Source: Alphaproteobacteria bacterium (GTDB taxonomy: Bacteria; Pseudomonadota; Alphaproteobacteria; UBA6615). From it: DNA of 64,000 nt. The stretch is taken from contig JANQOE010000091.1 in assembly GCA_028279245.1 (NCBI GenBank), positions 27,068-91,067 of the forward strand, given 5' to 3'. How positions within the stretch are numbered: position 1 is the stretch's first letter; each line of letters begins with the position of its first letter. Of this stretch, positions 8,407 through 16,577 are shown piece by piece. Below the pieces are notes generated by a model, which made no database searches, had not been told where the DNA came from, and saw only the letters and a list, made by a program, of their open reading frames with translations. Made by a program: the position numbers and the translations under genes.

Positions 8407-8691
8407 ATGGACACAGCCCAAGTTATCGCCCGCGCCTGGTCCGACCCGGACTTCAAGGCGCAGTTGTTGAACGACCCCAAGGCCGCTCTGGCAGGTTACG
8501 GCATCGACCTGCCGGCGGGACTGAACCTGAAGATCGTCGAGAACACCGCCGACACGATCCATATCGTGCTGCCGGCCACGCCGTCGCAAGTGGACAGTCT
8601 GTGGGACGATGATCTGCAGAACCTCGCCGGCGGGAAAACCGGCCAAGGCAAAAGCGAGTCGGTGGACCTGATCGAGCGGAATTGCATTTGA
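8407..8691 (+). CDS. NHLP-leader RiPP precursor peptide F7
   Basis: 94 residues; the leader departs slightly before the cleavage site (QVDSLWDDDLQ). The 18-residue core KTGQGKSESVDLIERNCI ends with a penultimate Cys, a pattern shared with five other cores. Confidence 0.92.
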   Translation: MDTAQVIARAWSDPDFKAQLLNDPKAALAGYGIDLPAGLNLKIVENTADTIHIVLPATPSQVDSLWDDDLQNLAGGKTGQGKSESVDLIERNCI

Positions 8692-8715
8692 ACCGAATCA
8701 ACGGAGCCCCGAACA

Positions 8716-8976
8716 ATGGATAGTGCCCAAGTCATCGCGCGCGCCTGGTCCGATCCAGACTTCAAGGCGCAGTTGTTGAATGATCCGAAGACTGTGCTGG
8801 CCGGCTACGGCGTCGACCTGCCGGCGGGACTGACCCTGAAGATCGTCGAGAACACCGCCGACACGATCCACATCGTGCTGCCTGCTACCCCGTCGCAGGC
8901 CAGCGTACTGTCGGACGGGGATCTGCAGAATCTAGCCGGCGGGAAGAAGGGGTTAAACCCCGAAACGTCTTGGTAG
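8716..8976 (+). CDS. NHLP-leader RiPP precursor peptide F8
   Basis: 86 residues, short core KKGLNPETSW without Cys. It follows F7 by only 24 bp, which contain little more than the ribosome site. Directly after its stop come about 40 bp and then the truncated cyclodehydratase start at 9017. Confidence 0.92.
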   Translation: MDSAQVIARAWSDPDFKAQLLNDPKTVLAGYGVDLPAGLTLKIVENTADTIHIVLPATPSQASVLSDGDLQNLAGGKKGLNPETSW

Positions 8977-9016
8977 GCGCAGACAGAATACATGGCCGTA
9001 TCCTTCAGCGCATAGG

Positions 9017-9133
9017 ATGACACCGCGCGATCGACGCACGCGTACCACCGCAGGCGAGATCAGACCACGGTTTGCGGGCCATGGTGTCTCCGAAGGAGAG
9101 GTCGTACTGACCGGTGAAACCCAACGCTTCGCC
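9017..9133 (+). pseudogene. Truncated copy of the YcaO cyclodehydratase 5' end
   Basis: The 39 codons from ATG 9017 match the first 41 residues of the full cyclodehydratase at 12079. Both begin Met-Thr, carry a basic stretch, then EGEV and end in GETQRFA (here SEGEVVLTGETQRFA, there GEGEVALIGETQRFA). Homology then stops at CGCTTCGCC, where sequence passes into the flank of promoter copy 3. The scrap follows precursor F8 just as the real gene follows F15, so it marks an earlier or duplicated end of the array. Confidence 0.78.
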
Positions 9134-9163
9134 CCGACCTGCCCATCCCCGCCGAGGTCGGCG

Positions 9164-9228
9164 TGTGACGCAGCGACTACAAACTTGAGACGCTCAACCC
9201 TTGGCGATAGTCGCGCCCTCGCTAGAGT
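9164..9228 (+). promoter_or_regulatory. Phased-repeat promoter element, copy 3
   Basis: Boxes TGTGACGC (9164) and TGAGACGC (9186), TTGGCG 9201-9206, 16-bp spacer, TAGAGT 9223-9228. It drives F9 and possibly F10. Confidence 0.75.
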
Positions 9229-9266
9229 TGGGACCGCACGAAACACCCAAAGAAGGAGCAACAGCA

Positions 9267-9542
9267 ATGGACAGTGCCCAAGTCATCGCCCGCGCCTGGT
9301 CCGACCCGGATTTTAAGGCGCGACTGTTAAGCGATCCGAAGGTGGTGCTGGTCGGCTACGGCATCGACCTGCCGACTGGACTAAACCTGAAGATAGTCGA
9401 GAACACCGCGGACACGATCCACTTCGTGCTACCTGCCACGCCATCGCAGGCCGGCGACTTGTCAGACGCAGATTTGGAGACACTCGCCGGTGGGAAGAAG
9501 AGGCCTACCTTCGACCTTGCCTATGCTCCGCCGGCTCCTTGA
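9267..9542 (+). CDS. NHLP-leader RiPP precursor peptide F9
   Basis: 91 residues; leader ends DLETLAGG instead of the usual DLQNLAGG. The 15-residue core KKRPTFDLAYAPPAP is Pro-rich, has a single Thr and no Cys or Ser. Ribosome site AGAAGGAGC. Confidence 0.92.
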   Translation: MDSAQVIARAWSDPDFKARLLSDPKVVLVGYGIDLPTGLNLKIVENTADTIHFVLPATPSQAGDLSDADLETLAGGKKRPTFDLAYAPPAP

Positions 9543-9751
9543 ACCGGCCCCCCCTCGTTGCGGCGAGCAGCATGCATGTTTGAGCATCAGTTTCTCCGCG
9601 GCGACCCGCGCGGCCAATCAGCCGCGTCTGATGAACAACGATGGCGTCATCGCAGCGACGGTCAGGTAAGGACGCGAGGTCGTTGGCCTCGCCCTCGTCG
9701 CGCACGGCACTGCCAGCGGCGGCGCGCCGCACCAAGCAAGGAGCAATAGCA

Positions 9752-10042
9752 ATGGATACCGCTCAAGTTATCGCCCGCGCCTGGTCCGACCCGGACTTCA
9801 AGGCGCAGTTGTTGAACGACCCGAAGGTGGCCCTGGCTGGCTACGGGATCGACCTGCCGGCGGGGCTGGAACTCAAGGTCGTCGAGAACACCGCAGAAAC
9901 GGTCCACATGGTGCTTCCGGCGACGCCGTCCCAAGCCGGAGAGTTGTCAGACGAGGCCCTGCAAAACCTCGCGGGCGGGAAGAAAAAGGGAGAAGCTATC
10001 ATGTTTAACTGCGCAGCGTCGGATATTGGCCGTCAGATGTAG
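9752..10042 (+). CDS. NHLP-leader RiPP precursor peptide F10
   Basis: 96 residues; leader variant LELKVVENTAETVHM and DEALQNLAGG. Core KKKGEAIMFNCAASDIGRQM. Its last two codons, ATG TAG, coincide with the former start of pseudogene F11, so the present C-terminus may be shaped by a deletion. The 209-bp gap 9543-9751 upstream lacks the phased element and I see no gene in it. Confidence 0.9.
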   Translation: MDTAQVIARAWSDPDFKAQLLNDPKVALAGYGIDLPAGLELKVVENTAETVHMVLPATPSQAGELSDEALQNLAGGKKKGEAIMFNCAASDIGRQM

Positions 10043-10317
10043 AGCCCAAGTATCGCCCGGGCCTGGTCCGACCCGAACTTCAAGGTGCAGTTGTTGAACG
10101 ACCCGAAGGCTGTGCTGGCCGGCGACGGCCGGACCTGCCGGCGGGACTAAACCTGAAGATTGTCGAGAACACCGCCGACACGTTCCATATGGTGCTGTCG
10201 GCAGTGACATCAGAAGCCGGCGACTTGTCGGACGAGGATCTGCAGAACCTGGCCGGCGGGAAGAAGAAGGCGAAGGAAGTATTGTGCGGGTCTGCTCCAT
10301 CCGCTCCATCTGTTTGA
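10037..10317 (+). pseudogene. Decayed NHLP-leader precursor F11
   Basis: Clearly a precursor copy (AWSDP, NLKIVENTADTFHM, DLSDEDLQNLAGG then a tail KKKAKEVLCGSAPSAPSV) but broken. The start reads ATG-TAG-AGCCC where intact genes have ATGGATAGAGCCC, a GA deletion. A T is missing in GTTATCGCC, and the GYGVDLP region is shortened and out of frame. The stop is at 10315-10317. Confidence 0.88.
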
Positions 10318-10355
10318 GCGCAGGCGGCGAAGAGCTGTCTCTCCCGAAGCAACAA

Positions 10356-10456
10356 GACGCAACAGTAGCGCCATAGATCGGTTCTGGGGCTCGGAGTTCC
10401 CGATAGCCGCGGACAGGTCGGTGACATGACAACCCGACGTCTCGTGCGTTCCCGAC
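10356..10456 (+). repeat. Type-B intergenic repeat, partial copy (after F11)
   Basis: Begins GACGCAACAGTAGCGCC and continues through GATCGGTT and GCGGACAGGTCGGTGA, as in 10946-11068. It lacks the AACCGAATC tail and instead runs into promoter copy 4. No gene is visible in 10318-10636. Confidence 0.55.
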
Positions 10457-10522
10457 GCCCCGAGTCTCGGCCCGCCTGAATGAAAGGCAACGCCTTGCCG
10501 ACTATCCCGTTGGCGTAGGGCG

Positions 10523-10587
10523 TGAGACGGAGAGACTACAAACTTGAGACGCTCAGCCCTTGGCGAAGGGCGCACCCTCGCTAGAGT
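10523..10587 (+). promoter_or_regulatory. Phased-repeat promoter element, copy 4
   Basis: Boxes TGAGACGG (10523) and TGAGACGC (10545), TTGGCG 10560-10565, 16-bp spacer, TAGAGT 10582-10587. It drives F12 and probably F13. Confidence 0.78.
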
Positions 10588-10636
10588 TGGGGCCGCACGA
10601 AACGCCCAACGAAACAGCGAGAAAGGAGCAACAGCA

Positions 10637-10945
10637 ATGGATACCGCCCAAGTTATCGCCCGCGCCTGGTCCGACCCGGATTTCAAGGCCCAACTCCTAA
10701 GAGACCCGAAGACGGTGCTGGCCGGCTACGGCGTCGACGTGCCAGCGGGACTGAACCTGAGGATCGTCGAGAACACTGCTGACACGTTTCATATGGTGCT
10801 GCCCGCAACGCCATCGCAGGCCGGTGACTTGTCAGACGAGGATCTGCAAAGCCTGGCTGGCGGGAAAAAAGGAGTTTCGTCACCGCTAATCTCGAAAGGT
10901 TGGGACAGTTCTGACTACGCCATGCCGGTCCCTCCCTGTCCTTGA
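10637..10945 (+). CDS. NHLP-leader RiPP precursor peptide F12
   Basis: 102 residues, the longest of the set. Core of 26 residues beginning KKGVSSPLISKGWDSSD and ending PVPPCP: five Ser and a penultimate Cys. Leader variant DVPAGLNLRIVENTADTFHM with DLQSLAGG. Ribosome site GAAAGGAGC. Confidence 0.92.
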   Translation: MDTAQVIARAWSDPDFKAQLLRDPKTVLAGYGVDVPAGLNLRIVENTADTFHMVLPATPSQAGDLSDEDLQSLAGGKKGVSSPLISKGWDSSDYAMPVPPCP

Positions 10946-11068
10946 GCGGAAAGACGCAACAGAAGGCGCTGTGTGCACCGATTGTGTGCTCAGTGCTGAC
11001 GGCGGCCTGCGGACAGGTCGACGATGTGATGCTTCATGCCCGTTGGCTGAATCAATGGAGTTAGAACA
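10946..11068 (+). repeat. Type-B intergenic repeat, copy 3 (upstream of F13)
   Basis: 123-bp spacer with AGACGCAACAGAAGGCGCTG at the left and TGGCTGAATCAATGGAG before the next start. It is nearly the same length as copy 2 and similar along its whole length. Confidence 0.6.
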
Positions 11069-11362
11069 GTGGATAGTGCCCAAGTGATCGCCCGCGCCTG
11101 GTCCGACCCGGATTTCAAGGCACAACTCCTGGACGACCCAAAGACGGTGCTGGCCGGTTACGGCATCGACCTGCCGACCGGACTGAACCTGAAGATCGTC
11201 GAGAACACCGCCGACACGATGCATGTGGTGCTGCCGGCGGTGCCATCACAAGCCGGCGACTTGTCGGACGAGGACCTGCAAAACCTCGCCGGTGGAAAGA
11301 AGGCGAAGAACCCTATGGAAGGCATCGTAAAACACTATGGTGCCCCCCCCGGATGCGTGTGA
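11069..11362 (+). CDS. NHLP-leader RiPP precursor peptide F13
   Basis: 97 residues from a GTG start. The 21-residue core begins KKAKNPMEGIVKHYG and ends APPGCV, with a penultimate Cys as the only heterocyclisable residue. Confidence 0.92.
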   Translation: MDSAQVIARAWSDPDFKAQLLDDPKTVLAGYGIDLPTGLNLKIVENTADTMHVVLPAVPSQAGDLSDEDLQNLAGGKKAKNPMEGIVKHYGAPPGCV

Positions 11363-11422
11363 GACGCAGGACAACCAACTTGAGGGGCTCAGCCCTGGCG
11401 AACGGCACGCCCCGGCTAGAGT
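11360..11422 (+). promoter_or_regulatory. Phased-repeat promoter element, copy 5 (degenerate)
   Basis: Boxes TGAGACGC (11360) and TGAGGGGC (11381), CTGGCG in place of TTGGCG (11395-11400), 16-bp spacer, TAGAGT 11417-11422. The box period is 21 rather than 22 and the element is 63 bp. The first box overlaps the F13 stop codon. It is the last promoter before the cyclodehydratase and dehydrogenase genes. Confidence 0.65.
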
Positions 11423-11459
11423 CGGGACCCACGAAACATCCTAAGAAGGAGCAACAGCA

Positions 11460-11735
11460 ATGGATACCGCCCAAGTGATCGCCCGCGCCTGGTCCGACCC
11501 GGATTTCAGGGCGCAGCTATTGAACGATCCGAAGACGGTGCTAGCCGGTTACGGCGTCGACCTGCCGGCGGGGCTGAACTTGAAGATCGTCGAGAACACC
11601 GCCGACACGATTCATATCGTACTGCCGGCGAAGCCGTCACAGGCTAGCGAGTTGTCGGACGAGGATCTGCAGAACCTAGCCGGCGGCAAGAAAAACAACA
11701 GCTGCTACTCTCAAAGCGTACTCTACTGCGCCTAA
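11460..11735 (+). CDS. NHLP-leader RiPP precursor peptide F14
   Basis: 91 residues. Core KKNNSCYSQSVLYCA has two Cys, three Ser and two Tyr: with F1 and F12, one of the cores richest in modifiable residues. Ribosome site AAGAAGGAGC, start ATG 11460. Confidence 0.93.
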   Translation: MDTAQVIARAWSDPDFRAQLLNDPKTVLAGYGVDLPAGLNLKIVENTADTIHIVLPAKPSQASELSDEDLQNLAGGKKNNSCYSQSVLYCA

Positions 11736-11818
11736 GACCGCAAAATGCGACAGTGTCTGTGGACACGTCGACAACCTGCCCCGTCGCGAGGCTAACCGAA
11801 TCAACGGAGTCCTTAACA
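11736..11818 (+). repeat. Type-B intergenic repeat, shortened copy (upstream of F15)
   Basis: 83-bp spacer with a diverged left end (ACCGCAAAATGCGACAGTG) and the conserved tail TAACCGAATCAACGGAG that precedes GTG-started F15. Confidence 0.5.
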
Positions 11819-12082
11819 GTGGATAGAGCCCAAGTGATCGCCCGCGCCTGGTCCGACCCGGATTTCAAGGCACAACTACTAGACGACCCGAAGACGGTGC
11901 TGGCCGGCTACGGCGTCGACCTGCCGGCGGGACTGAATCTGAAGATCGTCGAGAACACCGCCGACACGATGCACATGGTGCTGCCGGCGGCACCATCACA
12001 AGCCGGCGACTTGTCCGACGAGGATCTGCAGAACCTGGCCGGTGGAAAACAAAAACCCGCGACTGCGCGGTACTATCCATGA
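11819..12082 (+). CDS. NHLP-leader RiPP precursor peptide F15
   Basis: 87 residues from GTG 11819. The 11-residue core KQKPATARYYP has one Thr and no Cys or Ser. Its TGA overlaps the ATG of the cyclodehydratase (ATGA), so the last precursor and the modifying enzyme are translationally coupled. Confidence 0.92.
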   Translation: MDRAQVIARAWSDPDFKAQLLDDPKTVLAGYGVDLPAGLNLKIVENTADTMHMVLPAAPSQAGDLSDEDLQNLAGGKQKPATARYYP

Positions 12083-14328
12083 CCGCCTTGGATGGGCCCG
12101 AGGCCGCCGGCAGGCGGCGGGTGGGGTTCAAGCCACATCTTCGGGCCCACGTGCTCGGCGAGGGCGAGGTCGCACTGATCGGCGAAACCCAGCGGTTCGC
12201 TCTGCGCGGCGGTGCCTATGCGACGCTCGCCCCGCTGCTCGATGGTACCAAGGATGCGGGTCAGATTGTCGCCGGCGTCGACGGCAAGCTGTCACCGGAA
12301 ATGGCTTATTTCGCCCTCGAGAAGCTGCGCGCGGGCGGCTACACGGTTGAGATGCCGCCAGACGGGCTTGCACCATGGCCGACCTGGCAGCTCGCCAATA
12401 GTAAGGACCAAACCACCGGGACCGCCGCGGCGGCACGGGTGACAATCTCCACGCTCGGTATCCCCGATGGAACCCGCGCGGCGCTTGCCGCACATCTGAC
12501 CCAATCTGTCGAGGTCGTCGGCGACGGCGCGCCGCTCGAGGTCTGCCTGGTCGACGACTATCTCCGGCCCGAACTTGCGGCCCTGATCGGCACCGCCCGC
12601 GCCGAAGGGCGCACCGTGTTGCCGGTCCGGCCGCAGGGCGTCTTAGTCTGGCTCGGCCCGTTCTGCGGTCTGGAAGACCCGCCCGACTGGCCCGCGCTGC
12701 TGGAACGCCTGCGGACCCACCGCCGACCGGATTCGATTGTGCTCGGCACGGGGGTGGCATTCCCAGTGATGCCGACGGTGTCGACGCCGGAAACCACTGC
12801 ACTGGGGCTGGCGTTAGCCGCGATGATGGTGGTTCGCGCGGCCAATGGCGACATCCCGCCGGCGATCGATGGGTCGATATGGACCTTCGACACGGACAGC
12901 ATGGAGACACAAGTTCACTCCCTACCGCCATCTCCCGGCCGTGCGAATGGCACAGGCGGGCAAACCGAGCCCGTCGAACTGACGCCGAATCCGAAGCGTT
13001 ACACGGTGGACGGTGGGCACCGGACCGTACCGCCCGAGAAGAGCCTGGCGCGCCTCGACCGGCTGGTCAGCCCGATCACCGGCATTATCCCTGGCATCGA
13101 GAAAGTGCCTGCGGCGCCGGACGTCCACGTCTACATCACGCAGCAGACATGGGGACCAGGGGGGCTCTCGTCCGCAAAGAACCGGTTGCTGGGCAAGGCC
13201 AACGGTGCGGTGGGCAAAGGCGAGACGGATGTTCAGGCCAAAGTCAGTTGCCTAGCCGAAGCGGTCGAGCGCTATTCCGCCGGATTCTTCGACGATGTGC
13301 CGCGTCGCAAGGCCAGGCTCTCGGAACTCGGTGCCGATGCGGTCGATCCTCGGGAGGTACTGCTGTTCAGCGCCCGCCAATACGCCGAGCGCAAGGAACG
13401 AAACGAACGGAACGGTGACGGTTTCAACTGGGTTCCCGAACCCTTCGACCCGGACCAGGCCATAGATTGGACACCGCTGTGGTCGTTATCCCACAGTAGG
13501 ACCCGCTGGATCTCCACCGCGCAATGCTACTTTGGCTACGACCCCGCGGCTCGCTCGAACGTTCCCCGGTTCGCGTTGGCATGTTCCAACGGTTGTGCCT
13601 CGGGCAACACCCTGGAGGAGGCTATTCTGCAGGGCCTGTTCGAACTGATTGAGCGGGATGCGTGCGCACTCTGGTGGTACAACCGGGTGCAGCGCCCGTC
13701 GATCGACCTAACGGCCTTCCGGCAACCTTTCTTCGATGCGATGCAGCAGTTGTACGACAACCGCGACCGCCAGCTGCATGTGATCGACCTGCGGACCGAT
13801 CTTGGCGTGCCGGTTGCGCTCGCTGTCAGTTGGCGGCGGCGTGACGGCGGCGGCATTCTGGCTGCATTAGGCTGCCATCTCGAGCCGCGGCTGGCCATCT
13901 CCCGTGCCTTGTCCGAGCTCAACCAGATCTACTGCGACGGCGTCGACGACCCGCAGGCACAGTTGCCGTCGGATCGGGAGATGGCACGATGGCTGACCGA
14001 CGCGAATATCGAAAACCAGCCGTATGTCGTGCCACTTGAAGGCAGCGAGGCGGATTGGAGCAGTGTCGAAGATCGCGGTAGCGACGATGTGTCCACCGAT
14101 ATCCGCCGCTGCGTCGAACGGCTGCGCGAACTTGGTCACGAGACTCTGGTGCTCGATCACACCCGTTCGGATGTCGGCTTCCCCACCGCGCGCGTGGTCG
14201 TGCCGGGTCTGCGGCATTTCTGGGCCCGGTTGGCACCAGGCCGTCTTTACGACGCGCCGGTCGCGCTCGGCTGGCTCGACAAAGCAAACCGGGAAGCGGA
14301 TCTGAACCCCATTCCGTTCTTTCTCTGA
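12079..14328 (+). CDS. TOMM cyclodehydratase: leader-binding domain fused to YcaO
   Basis: 749-residue ATP-dependent enzyme expected to turn Cys, Ser or Thr of the precursor cores into azolines. The first ~100 residues resemble the winged-helix precursor-binding part of TOMM cyclodehydratase partners (GEGEVALIGETQRFALRGG). The YcaO domain fills the C-terminal ~430 residues. It shows SSAKNRLLGKANGAVGKG (about 363), SNGCASGNTLEEAILQGL (about 502) and ELIERDACALWWYNR (about 522), conserved ATP/Mg sites. The protein ends NPIPFFL, like the Pro-rich tail of azoline-forming YcaOs. It overlaps F15 and precedes the dehydrogenase by 10 bp. No separate ThiF/E1-like partner is present. Confidence 0.92.
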   Translation: MTALDGPEAAGRRRVGFKPHLRAHVLGEGEVALIGETQRFALRGGAYATLAPLLDGTKDAGQIVAGVDGKLSPEMAYFALEKLRAGGYTVEMPPDGLAPWPTWQLANSKDQTTGTAAAARVTISTLGIPDGTRAALAAHLTQSVEVVGDGAPLEVCLVDDYLRPELAALIGTARAEGRTVLPVRPQGVLVWLGPFCGLEDPPDWPALLERLRTHRRPDSIVLGTGVAFPVMPTVSTPETTALGLALAAMMVVRAANGDIPPAIDGSIWTFDTDSMETQVHSLPPSPGRANGTGGQTEPVELTPNPKRYTVDGGHRTVPPEKSLARLDRLVSPITGIIPGIEKVPAAPDVHVYITQQTWGPGGLSSAKNRLLGKANGAVGKGETDVQAKVSCLAEAVERYSAGFFDDVPRRKARLSELGADAVDPREVLLFSARQYAERKERNERNGDGFNWVPEPFDPDQAIDWTPLWSLSHSRTRWISTAQCYFGYDPAARSNVPRFALACSNGCASGNTLEEAILQGLFELIERDACALWWYNRVQRPSIDLTAFRQPFFDAMQQLYDNRDRQLHVIDLRTDLGVPVALAVSWRRRDGGGILAALGCHLEPRLAISRALSELNQIYCDGVDDPQAQLPSDREMARWLTDANIENQPYVVPLEGSEADWSSVEDRGSDDVSTDIRRCVERLRELGHETLVLDHTRSDVGFPTARVVVPGLRHFWARLAPGRLYDAPVALGWLDKANREADLNPIPFFL

Positions 14329-14338
14329 GGACGGATCG

Positions 14339-15691
14339 ATGACGGCGAACGTGGCGATCGACTGGCGTTTTCGCGCCGGCGTCAGCTTGGCGGACCGCTC
14401 CGATGGGACGCTTACTCTGACGGTGGACGACGGGCAGCCCTTGGTTCTGCGCTCGCCGTCATCTGAACTCACCCAGGCACTACTCCGTCTTCGTGATGGC
14501 GCCGACAAGGAAGCATTGCTCGGCGGACTGGGTGACATCGACTACGCGGACGCGCTGTTGCACTACTATTTGAGCCGAATGCGCCGGCACGGCCTGCTGT
14601 TCGCCGACATCCGCTGTGACGATGAGGTTCTCGCCACCCTGGTACCGCGCATCGAGGACTTTAACATACCGGTTCCCGCCGTCGGCGGCCGCTGGCAGCT
14701 TTCGCGTTTTGCCTACCTCCGCCGGCGTGATGAGGATCTGGTGCTGGAGTGCCCGGACGCGCCCTGCGTTGTCTATCTCCACAGCCCAGACCTGGTCGGC
14801 TGGCTGAACGATGCGAGGCGGCCCGTCGCGCCGGAGACCGGCACGCCGGCCGCGGCGGTCCTCGGCTTGCTCACGCAGTTCAAGTTCCTTGAGAATGCCG
14901 AGGTGGAGGAGACCGAGGCCCGGCAATCCTGGGAGTTCCACGACCGGTTGTTTCACGATCGCGCCAGGCGGAACGACGATCTTGGTCAGCATGGCGGCAC
15001 CTATCGCTTCCAAGACCGGTTCCCGTCGCCTCCGGCGATACGGCCGCCCCATCCCGGGGAAGCGATCCCGCTGGGCGCCCCCCCGCCGGCGGCAAGTCGG
15101 CCGCTCCTGGACATCATGGAGGAACGGCGCTCCCGGCGCGAGATGGGTGATCCACCTGTCACCCGGGACCAAGTCGCCGAACTCCTGTACCGCGTCGCCC
15201 GCATCCGCGAGACCATTCCCGCGCCGGCGCAGGAAATGTTGCGTCGGCCCTATCCGTCCGGCGGCGCACTCCACGAACTGGAGTTCTACGTTGCCGTGGG
15301 CGCCTGTGACGGACTCGCCGACGGGTTCTACCACTACCGCGGTGACGAACACGCGCTGGTCCGGCTGGCCACCGGTGACGCCGCCGCGCAGCAGATGCTC
15401 GCCGGAGCCGCCACGGCCTGGTGCCAGCAAGACCTGCCGCCGCAGTGCCTGGTCGTCCTGTCCTCGCGTCTCCCCAGGCTTGCCTGGAAGTACGAGGGGA
15501 TCGCCTACAAGATCTCGCTGATGAACGCCGGCGTGGTGCTGCAGTGCCTCTATCTGGTGTGCACCGACATGGGACTCAATGGCGCCGCTGTGGGATCCGG
15601 CGATCCCCGCTTGTTCACCGCCGCCACCAATGCCTCCTCATGGGAAGAAACCAGCATCGCTGAATTCGGCTTTGGCAGCCGCCCAGCCTGA
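14339..15691 (+). CDS. SagB-type (nitroreductase-fold) peptide azoline dehydrogenase
   Basis: 450-residue protein expected to oxidise azolines to aromatic azoles using FMN. The C-terminal ~200 residues are the nitroreductase-like domain: ERRSRREM and later RRPYPSGGALHELEFYVAVG, then the segment YEGIAYKISLMNAGVVLQC, all typical of SagB-type TOMM enzymes. The N-terminal ~200 residues are the extra region seen in long SagB proteins. It is co-transcribed with the cyclodehydratase. Its stop is 6 bp from the stop of the convergent methyltransferase gene. Confidence 0.9.
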   Translation: MTANVAIDWRFRAGVSLADRSDGTLTLTVDDGQPLVLRSPSSELTQALLRLRDGADKEALLGGLGDIDYADALLHYYLSRMRRHGLLFADIRCDDEVLATLVPRIEDFNIPVPAVGGRWQLSRFAYLRRRDEDLVLECPDAPCVVYLHSPDLVGWLNDARRPVAPETGTPAAAVLGLLTQFKFLENAEVEETEARQSWEFHDRLFHDRARRNDDLGQHGGTYRFQDRFPSPPAIRPPHPGEAIPLGAPPPAASRPLLDIMEERRSRREMGDPPVTRDQVAELLYRVARIRETIPAPAQEMLRRPYPSGGALHELEFYVAVGACDGLADGFYHYRGDEHALVRLATGDAAAQQMLAGAATAWCQQDLPPQCLVVLSSRLPRLAWKYEGIAYKISLMNAGVVLQCLYLVCTDMGLNGAAVGSGDPRLFTAATNASSWEETSIAEFGFGSRPA

Positions 15692-15697
15692 AGCGCC

Positions 15698-16567
15698 TTA
15701 GCTGGCGGGCTTGGCCTCGGTCTCGTCGTTATGCAACAAGCTCCGGACGGACCACAGGTTGAAGTCGACCCGCAACTCCATACCGTCCGTTTGCACCCAC
15801 TTCGCCACGTCGGCGCGGAGTGCATCATAGTCGAACCGGATGGAGTTATAGCTGGCAATGACGTCGACCCAGCCATTGATCAAGCCCTCGATGTCGAGAC
15901 CATCCCAGCTTGACCTCGGAAAGGTCGATCTGACCTCTTCGTGCCGCTCGAGCGCCCAGGATCGCCCGGTAAGCAAGCGGACGTCGGTGGTGGTGTAGAC
16001 CAAGGCCCTGATCTTCCCGGTGAGCATGCAGAAGGCACCGTGCAGCCGCCATAAATCACGCATGCGTTCCATCTCCGGCTCGAGCGCGGGTTCCTCGGCT
16101 GTGCCGTTCGGCTCAATGATCACGACGCGCGTTCGCTCGTTGCAGAACCGATGCAAGTTCCGGAAGAAGGTTCCGAGGTCCTTATCAAGGTGCTGAACGA
16201 CGAGCCTGAGCAGTACGAAATCGTAGGTCCGGCTCGGCTCGACCGTGACGATGTCTTCACAGGTGAATGCAATGCCTGTCCCTGCATGTCGCTTGGCGGC
16301 GATATCGACCAGTCCCGGCGAATAGTCCATCCCGAAACACTCCTTGTCCGGGTAGCGGGCCTTAACATGAGCAATGTAGTCGCCGTTTCCACATCCCATA
16401 TCCACGACGGACACCGCCTCGCGCCAGCCCGGCAACCGGTCGAGCGCCTCGATGTCGGCCTGGGCCATGAAGCCCGCCTGCGGCGACAGGACGCGATCCC
16501 AACTGTCAACGGATTGCACAAAAGACTGTGTGCGGCTCGGGTTGGTCATATCGAGTGGGGCTTGCAT
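15698..16567 (-). CDS. Class I SAM-dependent methyltransferase in the RiPP cluster
   Basis: 289-residue Rossmann methyltransferase. The glycine-rich SAM motif VVDMGCGNGDY is at residues 54-64, then FGMDYSPGLVDIA and FVLLRLVVQHL. The start MQAPLD at 16567 is preceded by AAGGAAG and lies 10 bp after the stop of the upstream ABC gene; a longer frame would overlap that gene. It is last in the GNAT-HlyD-ABC-ABC-MT operon. It may methylate a core peptide (tailoring) or protect the host; neither is shown. Confidence 0.85.
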   Translation of the reverse strand: MQAPLDMTNPSRTQSFVQSVDSWDRVLSPQAGFMAQADIEALDRLPGWREAVSVVDMGCGNGDYIAHVKARYPDKECFGMDYSPGLVDIAAKRHAGTGIAFTCEDIVTVEPSRTYDFVLLRLVVQHLDKDLGTFFRNLHRFCNERTRVVIIEPNGTAEEPALEPEMERMRDLWRLHGAFCMLTGKIRALVYTTTDVRLLTGRSWALERHEEVRSTFPRSSWDGLDIEGLINGWVDVIASYNSIRFDYDALRADVAKWVQTDGMELRVDFNLWSVRSLLHNDETEAKPAS

Positions 16568-16577
16568 CGTTACTTCC

